Assembly (NCBI RefSeq): GCF_003852235.1
Contig: NZ_CP027732.1
Location: 2,170,001-2,234,000 of the forward strand
Direction: 5' to 3'
DNA from: Pseudomonas sp. R4-35-07
GTDB lineage: Bacteria; Pseudomonadota; Gammaproteobacteria; Pseudomonadales; Pseudomonadaceae
DNA length: 64,000 nt
Positions within the stretch are counted from its first letter, which is position 1. Every line of letters begins with the position of its first letter. Of this stretch, positions 43,202 through 51,586 are shown one piece after another. A program made the position numbers and the translations under genes. The notes under the pieces were generated by a model, which had not been told where the DNA came from, did not search any database, and saw only the letters and a list, made by a program, of their open reading frames with translations.

Positions 43202-44110
43202 ATCCGCCAGGCCTGGGTCCACCCGCTTGCCGATGTCCTTGAGCCGCGCCAGTTGGTCGATCATCGAAGGCGCTTCATCCAGGCAACTGACGAAGGTCCA
43301 CAGGTAGGTCATCACCGCGTAGATATGCCCGGCTTTCACCGCTGGCGCCAAGGCCAGTTGGGTGATCGCGACCACGAACAGCAGCGCCGCCAGAATGCCA
43401 ATGGACAGGAACGCCACTGCTTCACGGTCCGATAGCCCGATGCGCAGCCGCGACAGCACCTGATAGTGGCGGTGCAAGGTATGCGCCCCGACCGTTTCCA
43501 CCAGGCCGATTTCCTTTTCCAGCCGATTGTTCAAGCGCTCATGCAAGCGTTGGTTGCGCCGCGCGAAGCCCGGCATGAGCGTGACGCATAGCAGCAACGC
43601 CAGCAGACAGGCCAGGCCGACCCAGGGCTCGATCACCAACAGCATGCCCGCCGCCCCGACGATCGACACCAGCGCGGTGGCGATTGTCGGCACGTGCTTT
43701 TCAAAAAAGTCGACGAAGTCGCGCGCCAGCACCACCCGCGCCGCCGCCTTGGAGGTGCTGTGGCGTTGCAGGCGCTGGTTGAGAATTACCGGTACCGCAA
43801 GGTCGGCGTAGATGCGCGTAAAGGTGCGCGTATCCAGCGCCCGCCGCGCCGCGCCAACCACCCAGAAGCCCAATACCACGGCGGCATACCACAATGCACT
43901 GGCGGCATCGCCGCGGATGATCGAGTCCACGGCAAACCCGGCGAACAGCGGGTAGGCCAGCAGCAGCGCATTTTCCAGTGCGACCAACGATAAGGTGCCG
44001 AACAATTTACCGGGATAGGCCCTGGCGATGGCCTTGAGGGTCTGGCTGGCAGATTGCTGTCCCAGTTTTTTACTTTCTTCGAGCAGAATCGGCGGTGTTA
44101 CGGATGCCAT
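43190..44110 (-). CDS. ABC transporter six-TM domain protein without ATPase
   Basis: 306 aa membrane protein with about six helices, matching the type 1 ABC exporter membrane domain (ABC_membrane_3-like): ALENALLLAYPLFAGFAVDSII, RRALDTRTFTRIYADLAVPVI, VLARDFVDFFEKHVPTI, GLVETVGAHTLHRHYQVLSRLRI. There is no nucleotide-binding domain in it or beside it. The known six-TM-only proteins of this kind have no proven function. Start at 44110 follows the family N-terminus; the upstream extension is not credible. Confidence 0.85.
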   Translation of the reverse strand: MASVTPPILLEESKKLGQQSASQTLKAIARAYPGKLFGTLSLVALENALLLAYPLFAGFAVDSIIRGDAASALWYAAVVLGFWVVGAARRALDTRTFTRIYADLAVPVILNQRLQRHSTSKAAARVVLARDFVDFFEKHVPTIATALVSIVGAAGMLLVIEPWVGLACLLALLLCVTLMPGFARRNQRLHERLNNRLEKEIGLVETVGAHTLHRHYQVLSRLRIGLSDREAVAFLSIGILAALLFVVAITQLALAPAVKAGHIYAVMTYLWTFVSCLDEAPSMIDQLARLKDIGKRVDPGLADSAR

Positions 44111-44460
44111 GGTGCACCTGTGTCGCGCGTTGCGCGTTGATGAAAGTCGCGGGAGATGCCGAGCCGATGACGCGCTTCGTCGGTCATCAACAACAGATCG
44201 ATCTGGACTTCTTCGATGATGATTTCCAGGGTGATCAGGATGCAGATGGTCGGCGCTGTCAGCAGCCAGTGATAATAGGATTGGGTTATCAGCGATGCAC
44301 ATACGCCCAACAGCCACAGGGCCAAGACACAAGAAGGCGCGTACTTTTGCAGGGGAATACAGAAGCGCTGCACCTTTTTGAGTTTGAATGTGTAGAGCGT
44401 CAGTGACGCTTCCAGTTGTTTAAGGGCGATAGGCATCCGCGCTGAATGCAGTGTCGGCAT
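44098..44460 (-). CDS. Small hypothetical membrane protein
   Basis: 120 aa. Two adjacent hydrophobic segments (CVLALWLLGVCASLITQ and HWLLTAPTICILITLEIII) follow a basic N-terminal region (LTLYTFKLKKVQRFCIPLQKY). It overlaps the six-TM protein gene by 13 bp, so the two are probably translated together. I do not recognise a family. The start is uncertain; 44460 and 44436 are both possible and neither has a strong ribosome binding site. Confidence 0.6.
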   Translation of the reverse strand: MPTLHSARMPIALKQLEASLTLYTFKLKKVQRFCIPLQKYAPSCVLALWLLGVCASLITQSYYHWLLTAPTICILITLEIIIEEVQIDLLLMTDEARHRLGISRDFHQRATRDTGAPWHP

Positions 44461-44502
44461 AACAGTTATCCACGTTGGAACGTTAAACAAGGGTGCCAGG
44501 CA

Positions 44503-44712
44503 TTACACGGTGTGGCTGATCGCTGCCCGGCGTTCAAGGCCTGGCAGCGTTTGATTGAGCCAGGCGAGATTGACTGCTTCGACTTCCATCCATTCACCTC
44601 TGTTGGGGATTTCTTCGCAACTCATGAATGCGATACAACGTCCTTGTAGGTCCAGTAAGGCAAAGTGGCGATATTTAATTGCTCTTTTGAATAAAGAGAT
44701 ACGGAGACGCAT
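44503..44712 (-). CDS. Small hypothetical protein
   Basis: 69 aa soluble protein (MRLRISLFKRAIKYRHFALLD...). AAGGTG lies 6 nt before the ATG. The text ALLDLQGRCIAFMSCEEIPNRGEWMEVEAVNLAWLNQTLPG reads like a real folded protein, perhaps a small OB-like or regulator fold. It lies between the membrane-protein pair and the sensor kinase, all on the minus strand. Function unknown. Confidence 0.55.
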   Translation of the reverse strand: MRLRISLFKRAIKYRHFALLDLQGRCIAFMSCEEIPNRGEWMEVEAVNLAWLNQTLPGLERRAAISHTV

Positions 44713-44760
44713 GCCATCACCTTGGTGGGTGTTAATAGAGCAAACTTCGCTTCAAGGTTG

Positions 44761-45852
44761 TCAGGGTTCGATATTCAAAAGGGTTGCCGTTGGCCAACTG
44801 AGTTCAAATAAAGTGCCGCCATTTACAAGTGTTCGACAGGCCACGGCGCCGCCATGGGCCAGCGCGATCGAACGCACCACGGCCAGGCCCAGGCCACTGC
44901 CGCCCTGGGCGCGGGAACGCGAACTGTCGCCACGCTGAAACGCATCGAAAATAAGGGCGGCGAACGGCTCGTCGACACCCGGACCCTCATCCGCGACCCT
45001 CAGGAAATTGCCGCGCTCGTCACTGCCGAGCTGAACGCTGACGTTGCCCGGCGTGGCATGCCGGCGGATGTTGTCCAGCAGTGCCAGCAAGGCCTGGCGG
45101 ATGCGGGCGGGATCGCAGTGCACGGGGCCCTTGCGCAGGTCCAGCAGCAGGACGAAACCGGCACTGTTCAGGCTGGGTTCGAACAACCGCGCTTCGGCCT
45201 CCAGCGCGTCGGCCAGCTCGACATGCTTGATTTCCAGCTTCAGGTAGCCGTTATCCCCCATGCCCACCACGCGCAGATCTTCAACCAGGCGCGTCAACCC
45301 TTCGACCTGGCTGAGGAGACTATAGAACTGCGAAGTGTCAGGCTTGAATACACCCTCGGCCAGGCCTTGCAGACGGCCGCGCAGGATGGTCAGCGGGGTG
45401 CGCAGTTCATGGGCAATCGCGGCGTTCCAGAAGGCTTGTTCTTCGGCCATGCGTTTCAATCGGTTCGCCATGCTATTGAAGTCATTCACCAGGCGGGCAG
45501 CTTCGCCCGGAGAAACGTCTGGCGCCACTGCCCGTGCATCCAGGTCGCCGTCGGCCAGGCTGCGCAGACTGGCCGCCACCGAGTTCAGCGGCATGAGAAT
45601 GCGTCGGGACAATTTGACGGCCACCGCCACGCCGACGCCCAGGCTGACGCAGGTAATCAAGCTCATCCAGGCCCATTCTACGCCACTGGGCAACCATTCA
45701 TCCGCCTCCAGCTCCAGCTGCGTCGGGGGCGACAGGGTCCAAAGCAATGCATAGAACACATAGGTGCCGACGACCGCGAGTGCGATTACACACAGCACCA
45801 CGGCGGTCATCGACAAGATGATCTGCCGGCTCATGCTGTTGCTGACGTTCAT
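44761..45852 (-). CDS. Sensor histidine kinase, AdeS/BaeS-like
   Basis: 363 aa. TM1 at about residues 11-38 and TM2 at about 60-80 enclose a very short periplasmic loop. HAMP follows (about 82-135). The H-box AIAHELRTPLTILRGRLQG has the phospho-accepting His148; the N-box is LLALLDNIRRHATPG, and the G-boxes are DEGPGVDEP and GGSGLGLAVVRSIA. The H-box text is of the AdeS/BaeS type, which usually controls efflux pumps or envelope stress. It overlaps the response regulator gene by ATGA. Confidence 0.92.
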   Translation of the reverse strand: MNVSNSMSRQIILSMTAVVLCVIALAVVGTYVFYALLWTLSPPTQLELEADEWLPSGVEWAWMSLITCVSLGVGVAVAVKLSRRILMPLNSVAASLRSLADGDLDARAVAPDVSPGEAARLVNDFNSMANRLKRMAEEQAFWNAAIAHELRTPLTILRGRLQGLAEGVFKPDTSQFYSLLSQVEGLTRLVEDLRVVGMGDNGYLKLEIKHVELADALEAEARLFEPSLNSAGFVLLLDLRKGPVHCDPARIRQALLALLDNIRRHATPGNVSVQLGSDERGNFLRVADEGPGVDEPFAALIFDAFQRGDSSRSRAQGGSGLGLAVVRSIALAHGGAVACRTLVNGGTLFELSWPTATLLNIEP

Positions 45853-46577
45853 GCCTGGCTCCCGAACCGGTAGCCGACGCCCCGGATGCTGGCCGGCACG
45901 CCGCGCATGCCGAGGTCTTCGATCTTGCGGCGCAATTTGCTGATATGGCTGTCGACCGTACGCTCCAGGCTGTCGCTCTCAGGTGAGCAGAGCACCAGCA
46001 GTTCGGCGCGGCTGAACACTCGACGCGGCGACTTTGCCAACTGCGCGAGCAACCTGAATTCGGTCACCGTCAGTTGCAACGGCTGTTTTTGCGTGCCGAT
46101 GCGCACGCTTACCTCATGGTTGTCGATGTCGATCTCGAATGGGCCGACGCGCAGCACACTGTGGCCGCTGCCATGTCCCTGATCGGCGCATCGGCGCAGT
46201 ACTGCCTGGACCCTGGCGATGACCTCCGCCGGGTTGAAGGGTTTGACGATGTAGTCATCGGCGCCTATGCGCAGCCCCATGAGCTTGTCCATGTCCTGAT
46301 CCTGGGCCGTCAGCATGATCACCGGCGTGTTGCCGCGATGACGAACTTCCGCCAGCACCATCCAGCCGTCCAGCTTCGGCATCAGCACATCGAGCAGCAC
46401 CAGATCGGGCTTGAGCGCCTGATGCAGCTCAAGCGCGCGCCGCCCGTCCTGCGCATGCACGGTTTTAAAGCCGGCGCGCTTGAGATAGGCCGCGAGGATA
46501 TCGGCAATCTCCGGCTCGTCTTCGGCGATCAGGATCAGCGCCTGGTTGGCGCTCGATGCAAGGGATGATTCAGTCAT
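45849..46577 (-). CDS. OmpR-family response regulator, AdeR/BaeR-like
   Basis: 242 aa. Receiver domain with ILIAEDEPEIADIL, phospho-accepting Asp63 (LVLLDVLMPKLDGW) and Lys112 (DDYIVKPF); C-terminal winged helix with LTVTEFRLLAQLAKSPRRVFSRAELL and RTVDSHISKLRRKIED. Partner of the kinase that follows. Targets cannot be seen; the six-TM protein and small genes downstream on the same strand are candidates. Confidence 0.93.
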   Translation of the reverse strand: MTESSLASSANQALILIAEDEPEIADILAAYLKRAGFKTVHAQDGRRALELHQALKPDLVLLDVLMPKLDGWMVLAEVRHRGNTPVIMLTAQDQDMDKLMGLRIGADDYIVKPFNPAEVIARVQAVLRRCADQGHGSGHSVLRVGPFEIDIDNHEVSVRIGTQKQPLQLTVTEFRLLAQLAKSPRRVFSRAELLVLCSPESDSLERTVDSHISKLRRKIEDLGMRGVPASIRGVGYRFGSQA

Positions 46578-46746
46578 GGTCTGCTCGGTCGATGTGCTAT
46601 GCCGTGGCTCAATGCTGCAACGGTGCGCAGTTTTTCAGCAACGGATTGGATGATGCCTCATCAGCATGCACGTTCAGCGTAGGGTTTATGGAGAAATGAT
46701 GGAGACCGAAACTTAATTTCCCGGCGAGGGAAGGGAGGGCGGGGTT

Positions 46747-47577
46747 TCAGGCGAAGCTGATGCGCTCGTTATAGGCGTTTCGCAGCATTGTGCGTTGGTA
46801 TTCGCAGGGCGTTGTACTGACCAGTTTCTTGAAGTCGCGCAGGAAGTGCGACTGATCGGAAAAGCCCAGGTCCAGGGCGAGTTCCGAAAACGATACATCG
46901 TGCTGGGTATTCAGGGTTTCCAGAGCCGCCTGGCAGCGGATGATCCGGCAGAAGGTCTTGGGTGACAGGCCAGTGTCCTGGCTGAACTGGCGATGAATGC
47001 TACGGCTGGTGTAGCCACTGAGGTGTTCAAGCTGTTGGATGCGCAGGTCGCCGCGGTGGGCGAGCGCCTGTTGAATGACCATGGCCGTCAGCTTTGAGGT
47101 CCTGCCCATCAAGCGCGGGATCAGGTAGTCGTTGAACAGCTTCATTTGCTCCTGCAACTGCGGGGCCTGGACGATGCTCTCGAAAATGCGCTGGGCAAAT
47201 GCAGACACTTCCAGCAGGTCCCATTCCTGTTCGGTCAGGTCCTCGGCCAAGACGTTGATGAAACCCGGAATCACCCCCGGCGAAAAGCGCACGCCGAAGT
47301 AATGATGACCCTGCAGCAACTGGACCCGCTGCGCCTCCAACGGCGTGCCACAAATCCTCACGGTGGGGCGCGTGGCATCACAGTCGAACACGATGTCCAC
47401 ACAGCCATCCGGGACCGCCAGCAGGTCGGCCGAGTCGGCAACGTCAAAGGCATAGAAATGCGAAATCGCCGGGTGATCGGAAGGCACTACCGAATACCGC
47501 GATGAGTTGAGCACGAACCAGGGTTGTTCGTACGCGGTGTGGTGCCGCAGCGTCGGCGCGCACAGGTTGACCATCAT
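46747..47577 (-). CDS. AraC-family regulator with DUF6597-like N-terminus
   Basis: 276 aa. N-terminal domain ADLLAVPDGCVDIVFDCDATRPTVRICGTPLEAQRVQ and FGVRFSPGVIPGFI is the DUF6597 type; the C-terminal helix-turn-helix pair is RIQQLEHLSGYTSRSIHRQFSQDTGLSPKTFCRI and SFSELALDLGFSDQSHFLRDFKKLVSTTPCEYQR. The start at 47577 has AAGGTGC upstream. Divergent from the amine-oxidation operon at 47760, so it is its likely activator. Confidence 0.9.
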   Translation of the reverse strand: MMVNLCAPTLRHHTAYEQPWFVLNSSRYSVVPSDHPAISHFYAFDVADSADLLAVPDGCVDIVFDCDATRPTVRICGTPLEAQRVQLLQGHHYFGVRFSPGVIPGFINVLAEDLTEQEWDLLEVSAFAQRIFESIVQAPQLQEQMKLFNDYLIPRLMGRTSKLTAMVIQQALAHRGDLRIQQLEHLSGYTSRSIHRQFSQDTGLSPKTFCRIIRCQAALETLNTQHDVSFSELALDLGFSDQSHFLRDFKKLVSTTPCEYQRTMLRNAYNERISFA

Positions 47578-47652
47578 AGCACCTTCAAGTGGAGACATCC
47601 GGGAATAATCACGCATTTATCGCGCCAGTACGTGCGCGCGGAATGCACCGTG

Positions 47653-47757
47653 ATGTCCGAAATTTACAATACCGCCGAAATTCGCCCGCTGATACTCAAG
47701 GTCGATAGCGTGGGAGCAGCGCCTACCGCAGCGATATTACCTCCAGTCCGAGAATAA
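47653..47757 (+). CDS. Possible 34-aa leader ORF
   Basis: A short frame starting ATG at 47653 (MSEIYNTAEIRPLILKVDSV...) ends with TAA at 47755-47757, only 2 nt before the ATG of the ornithine-cyclodeaminase-like gene and in another frame. GGAA lies upstream. The close stop-start spacing suggests translational coupling or a leader peptide. It could also be a chance frame in a 5' UTR. Confidence 0.35.
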   Translation: MSEIYNTAEIRPLILKVDSVGAAPTAAILPPVRE

Positions 47758-47759
47758 TT

Positions 47760-48899
47760 ATGTCCATTACTAAAAAAATAGACTTCATCTACCTGTCCGA
47801 GCAGGACATGATCCGCGCTGGCGTGACCGACATGCTCGCCTGTGTGAACACCATGGAAGAGATGTTCGGCCTGCTGTATAGCGGCGACTATCGCATGGCC
47901 GGGCCGAACAATGATTCCCACGGCGCCATTGTGATATTCCCGAAGGATTCGCCGTTCCCGAACATGCCCAAGCCCACCGCTGACCGGCGCATGATGGCGA
48001 TGCCGGCCTACCTGGGCGGCAATTTCTGCACTGCGGGCGTCAAATGGTACGGCTCCAATATTGCCAACCGCGAAAAAGGCCTGCCCCGCTCGATTCTGAT
48101 GTTCACCCTCAACGACCCCGACACCGGCGCGCCGCTGGCGCATATGTCCGCCAACCTGCTGTCGGCCTATCGCACCGGCGCGATCCCCGGCGTGGGCGCG
48201 CGGCACCTGGCCCGCAAGGATTCAACGGTGGTCGGTCTGCTCGGCCCGGGTGTGATGGGCAAGACCACGCTCGCCGCATTCATCGCCGTTTGCCCGCAAA
48301 TCGATACGTTAAAGATCAAGGGCCGAGGCGAGAAAAGCCTGAACGATTTTATCGCCTGGGTGAAGGAAACCTACCCCCAGGTAACCACGATTAAAGTGGT
48401 CGATAGCCTCGAAGAAGTGGTCCGTGATTCCGACCTTGTTACTTATTGTAGCTCCGGTAAGACGGGCGACCCCTCAATCTACCCAATCGTTAAACGCGAG
48501 TGGGTCAAACCGGGGGCCTTCATGGCGATGCCGGCATCCTGCTCCCTGGATGAAGGGATGGAGCGTGCCGACGTGCGCAAGGTGCTGGACAACACCGGCC
48601 TCTACGAAGCCTGGTTCGAAGAATTGCCCAAGCCTGCCCACCACTGCGTGCCGGTGATCGGGGTGCGTTTCATGGACATGATCGCCGAAGGCACGATGCA
48701 ACCCGAACAGCTTGAAGACATCGGCAAGATCATTGCCGGCGATGCCCCAGGGCGCAGGAACGATGAAGAAATCATCATCATGTCGGTCGGCGGCATGCCC
48801 GTGGAAGACGTGGCCTGGGGCACCGTGGTGTACCGCAATGCAATCGAAAGAGGCATCGGCGTGAAACTGAATCTGTGGGAAACCCCGGAGCTGCGCTGA
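47760..48899 (+). CDS. Ornithine cyclodeaminase/mu-crystallin family protein ('tyramine oxidase subunit B'-type)
   Basis: 379 aa NAD(P)-binding protein of the OCD/mu-crystallin family. Features: SEQDMIRAGVTDMLACVNTMEEMFG, GGNFCTAGVKWYGSNIANREKGLPRSILMFTLNDPDTGAPLAHM, the Rossmann segment VGLLGPGVMGKTTLAAF and LVTYCSSGKTGDPSIYPIVKREWVKPG. Large members like this carry the label tyramine oxidase subunit B in public annotation, as I recall. It probably acts on an imine or amino acid together with the flavoenzyme two genes downstream. Confidence 0.85.
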   Translation: MSITKKIDFIYLSEQDMIRAGVTDMLACVNTMEEMFGLLYSGDYRMAGPNNDSHGAIVIFPKDSPFPNMPKPTADRRMMAMPAYLGGNFCTAGVKWYGSNIANREKGLPRSILMFTLNDPDTGAPLAHMSANLLSAYRTGAIPGVGARHLARKDSTVVGLLGPGVMGKTTLAAFIAVCPQIDTLKIKGRGEKSLNDFIAWVKETYPQVTTIKVVDSLEEVVRDSDLVTYCSSGKTGDPSIYPIVKREWVKPGAFMAMPASCSLDEGMERADVRKVLDNTGLYEAWFEELPKPAHHCVPVIGVRFMDMIAEGTMQPEQLEDIGKIIAGDAPGRRNDEEIIIMSVGGMPVEDVAWGTVVYRNAIERGIGVKLNLWETPELR

Positions 48900-48932
48900 G
48901 CCATTTCCTATACAACTGAAGAGACCTTCGAC

Positions 48933-49355
48933 ATGACAAAAATCATCAAGCTCAAGACCGGTTCCCCGTTTGAAGACCAAGCCAGCTATTCGCGCCTGGT
49001 GGTGGTGGACAACTGGATCTATGTTTCCAACACCGCCGGCCGTAACCCTCAAACCAAATTGATCCCGGAAGACGTCCTCGAGCAGGCGCACCAGGTCTTC
49101 GCCAACATCGAAACCGCGCTGGCCGCCGTCGATGCCAGCCTGGCCGATGTGGTGTGCTCGCGCGTGTTCATCCAAGACCCCAAGGATGTGCCGGCGGTGA
49201 TGGCCTTGATCGGCGAGAAGTTTCGCGGCGTCGATCCGGCCAGCACCGTTACGTGCCCGCCGCTGGGCTCGACGGTCTACAAGGTGGAATTGGAAGTGAC
49301 GGCTTATCGCAACGCTTCCAAGGCGCAAGTCGACGTCATTCGCCTGTCGCAGTAA
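48933..49355 (+). CDS. Rid-family (YjgF/YER057c) protein lacking the RidA arginine
   Basis: 140 aa trimeric chorismate-mutase-like Rid fold: LVVVDNWIYVSNTAGRNP, DVLEQAHQVFANIETALAAVDASLADVVCSRVFIQD, VKIEL-like end YKVELEVTAYRNA. In RidA the imine-binding Arg lies in 'PARS'; here the same place reads PAST (VDPASTVTCPPLGS), so classical 2-iminoacid deaminase activity is doubtful. It is most likely a Rid subfamily with another role in the amine pathway. Second gene of the operon. Confidence 0.88.
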   Translation: MTKIIKLKTGSPFEDQASYSRLVVVDNWIYVSNTAGRNPQTKLIPEDVLEQAHQVFANIETALAAVDASLADVVCSRVFIQDPKDVPAVMALIGEKFRGVDPASTVTCPPLGSTVYKVELEVTAYRNASKAQVDVIRLSQ

Positions 49356-49413
49356 CCCGTTACGTGGCTGTGCGCGTGCGCGGCTGACCTTAATTGCTTA
49401 TCGAGTCTTGATC

Positions 49414-50706
49414 ATGGCCCCGACGATTGCGCCCGTGGATACGTCCACCGTGTTTCCCACTGCGACCTGCGTCGTCATTATCGGCGGCGGCATCATCGGC
49501 TTGACGGCTGCACTGACGCTGGCCGAACGCAATATTCCGGTGGTGGTGCTGGAAAAAGGCCGTATTGCCGGCGAGCAGTCCTCGCGAAACCTGGGCTGGG
49601 TGCGCAAGACCAGCCGGCACGCGCACGATATACCGCTGGCCCTGGCCGCAGACCGCTTGTGGGCGCAAATGCCCGAGCGGGTGGGCGCGGATGTGGGCTA
49701 TCGGCAAGAAGGCATCATGTTTGTCGCCCGCAACGACACGCAAATGGCCATGCATGAAGGTTGGCTCAAGTCGGTCGAGCATCTGTCCCTTGATTCTCGA
49801 TTGCTGAGCAAACGCGAGATCGAACAATTGGTGCCGGGCGGCGAGGGCGACTGGGCCGGCGGGATCTACACGCCGTCCGACGCGCGTGCGGAGCCGACCC
49901 TGGCCAGCAGTGCGATTGCCAAGGCGGCCATGGCCCTGGGCGTGGTGATCATCGAGCAATGTGCGGTGCGTACGCTGCAGATGTCTGCCGGCAAAGTCAG
50001 TGGCGTGGTTACTGAAAAAGGCGAGATCCGCTGCGATCAGGTATTGCTCGCCGGCGGTATGTGGTCGCGGCGTTTTTTGGGCAACCTCGGTGTGTCCTTG
50101 CCGACGCTGGCCTTGACCTGCTCGGTGTTGCGTACCCATCCGATGCAGGGCCCTACTGAAATTGCCGTGGGCGCGCCGGACTTTTCGTTTCGCAAACACA
50201 AGGACGGCGGCTTCATCATTACCCAGCGTGGCAAGCTGGACGCCTTCCTGACCCTCGATCACCTGTTGCTTGCCAAGCAATACATGCCGCAATTTCGTGC
50301 GCAGCGCAGCGTGTTGAACGTGTCGCTGGGCAAGTATTTTTTCAACGACCTGGCGCTGCCCCGGCGTTGGTCGGCCGACAGCATCAGCCCGTTCGAGCGT
50401 GTACGCACGCAAGACCCCGCCGCCAACCCGCGGCTGAACAATGATGCGATGAACAACCTCAAGGCGGCCTGGCCGGTATTCGAGCAAGCCCGGATCGCTC
50501 AAGCCTGGGCAGGCACCATCGATGTGACCCCGGATTCCAACCCGGTAATAGGCCCGGTCGCGCAAATTCCCGGCCTGACCGTGGCCACCGGTTTTTCCGG
50601 GCACGGCTTTGGTACTTCACCGGCGGCGGGTCACCTGGCGGCGGATATTGTCAGCGGGCACGCGCCCATCATCGATCCCAGCCCTTATCGCTTCGATCGT
50701 TTCTAA
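49414..50706 (+). CDS. FAD-dependent amine/D-amino acid oxidoreductase (DAO family)
   Basis: 430 aa. FAD-binding CVVIIGGGIIGLTAALTLAERNIPVVVLEKGRIAGEQSSRNLGW near the N-terminus; the DAO family end motif is GPVAQIPGLTVATGFSGHGFGTSPAAGHLAADIV. SSRN is at the place where related enzymes hold the flavin. It should oxidise a C-N bond to an imine, feeding electrons to a quinone or O2. The ATG at 49414 has only a weak GAG upstream. The hydrolase gene follows after 34 bp. Confidence 0.9.
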   Translation: MAPTIAPVDTSTVFPTATCVVIIGGGIIGLTAALTLAERNIPVVVLEKGRIAGEQSSRNLGWVRKTSRHAHDIPLALAADRLWAQMPERVGADVGYRQEGIMFVARNDTQMAMHEGWLKSVEHLSLDSRLLSKREIEQLVPGGEGDWAGGIYTPSDARAEPTLASSAIAKAAMALGVVIIEQCAVRTLQMSAGKVSGVVTEKGEIRCDQVLLAGGMWSRRFLGNLGVSLPTLALTCSVLRTHPMQGPTEIAVGAPDFSFRKHKDGGFIITQRGKLDAFLTLDHLLLAKQYMPQFRAQRSVLNVSLGKYFFNDLALPRRWSADSISPFERVRTQDPAANPRLNNDAMNNLKAAWPVFEQARIAQAWAGTIDVTPDSNPVIGPVAQIPGLTVATGFSGHGFGTSPAAGHLAADIVSGHAPIIDPSPYRFDRF

Positions 50707-50740
50707 GTCGATCCAGGCCCTGCACTCACGGAGCAAAATC

Positions 50741-51586
50741 ATGTCCCCAGACAGCCGCTTTTTCACCAATCGCGCCGGCTTGCGTTTGCATTTTTTACGT
50801 TGGGGCGACCCGAGCGGCGTGCCGCTGGTGCTGTTGCATGGCTTGCGCGCCTATGCACAGACCTGGGAGTCGTTGGTCGAGGCGTTGGGGGGTGGTTATT
50901 GCATCTACGCCCTCGACCAGCGCGGTCGCGGGCTGAGTGACTGGGCCCCGGCCGCGAGCTACCACACGCAGTCTTATGTTGAGGATCTTGAGGACCTGAT
51001 CGCCCATGTGGATCTGCAGCGTTTTGTCTTGCTGGGGCACTCATTGGGTGGGGCTAACGCTCTCGAGTATGCGCGGCAACATCCGGGTCGTTTGGATGGC
51101 TTAATCATCGAGGACATTGGCCCCGGCTCCTCAAGCCAAGGCGATGGCGCTGCGCGTATTCGCCGCGAGATGGGCCAGACGCCGTTGCACTTCGACAGTT
51201 GGGAGGCGGCCCGCGCATTCTGGAAGGCTTCACGCCCGGGCTTATCGGAGCAGGGCCTAGCGTCGAGGCTGACATATTCGATGCAAAAGTGTGACGGCGT
51301 GATTGCCTGGCGCCATGATCAGCAGGGGATCGCCGAGGCACGGCTGAGTATCGAACCGACGGATTTGTGGCCAGCGGTGCGCGCGCTGGATTGCCCAAGC
51401 TTGTTCATTCGCGGCAGCTGCTCGGACTTTCTGCCCCCCACGGCGCTGCAGGCGATGAGGGCCAGCAACTCGCACGTGCGGACGGTGGAGGTCGCCGACG
51501 CCAGTCACTATGTTCACGACGATCAAGGTGCTGTATTCAATGCGCTAGTTGCAGACTTTCTTGCAAGCCTTGCGCGCTCCGAATGA
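50741..51586 (+). CDS. Alpha/beta-fold hydrolase
   Basis: 281 aa. Nucleophile elbow GHSLGGANALEYA (Ser in LLGHSLGG), oxyanion region LVLLHGLRAYAQTW, and the catalytic His in VADASHYVHDDQ. Related to esterases and C-C or amide hydrolases. GGAG precedes the ATG. It is in the amine-oxidation operon; the Bcr/CflA gene overlaps its stop by ATGA. The substrate is unknown. Confidence 0.9.
   Translation: MSPDSRFFTNRAGLRLHFLRWGDPSGVPLVLLHGLRAYAQTWESLVEALGGGYCIYALDQRGRGLSDWAPAASYHTQSYVEDLEDLIAHVDLQRFVLLGHSLGGANALEYARQHPGRLDGLIIEDIGPGSSSQGDGAARIRREMGQTPLHFDSWEAARAFWKASRPGLSEQGLASRLTYSMQKCDGVIAWRHDQQGIAEARLSIEPTDLWPAVRALDCPSLFIRGSCSDFLPPTALQAMRASNSHVRTVEVADASHYVHDDQGAVFNALVADFLASLARSE

Noticed and set aside
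49390..50604. A 404-codon minus-strand frame opposite the DAO-type gene
   Set aside because: No domain is visible and it is explained as the complement of the flavoenzyme gene.
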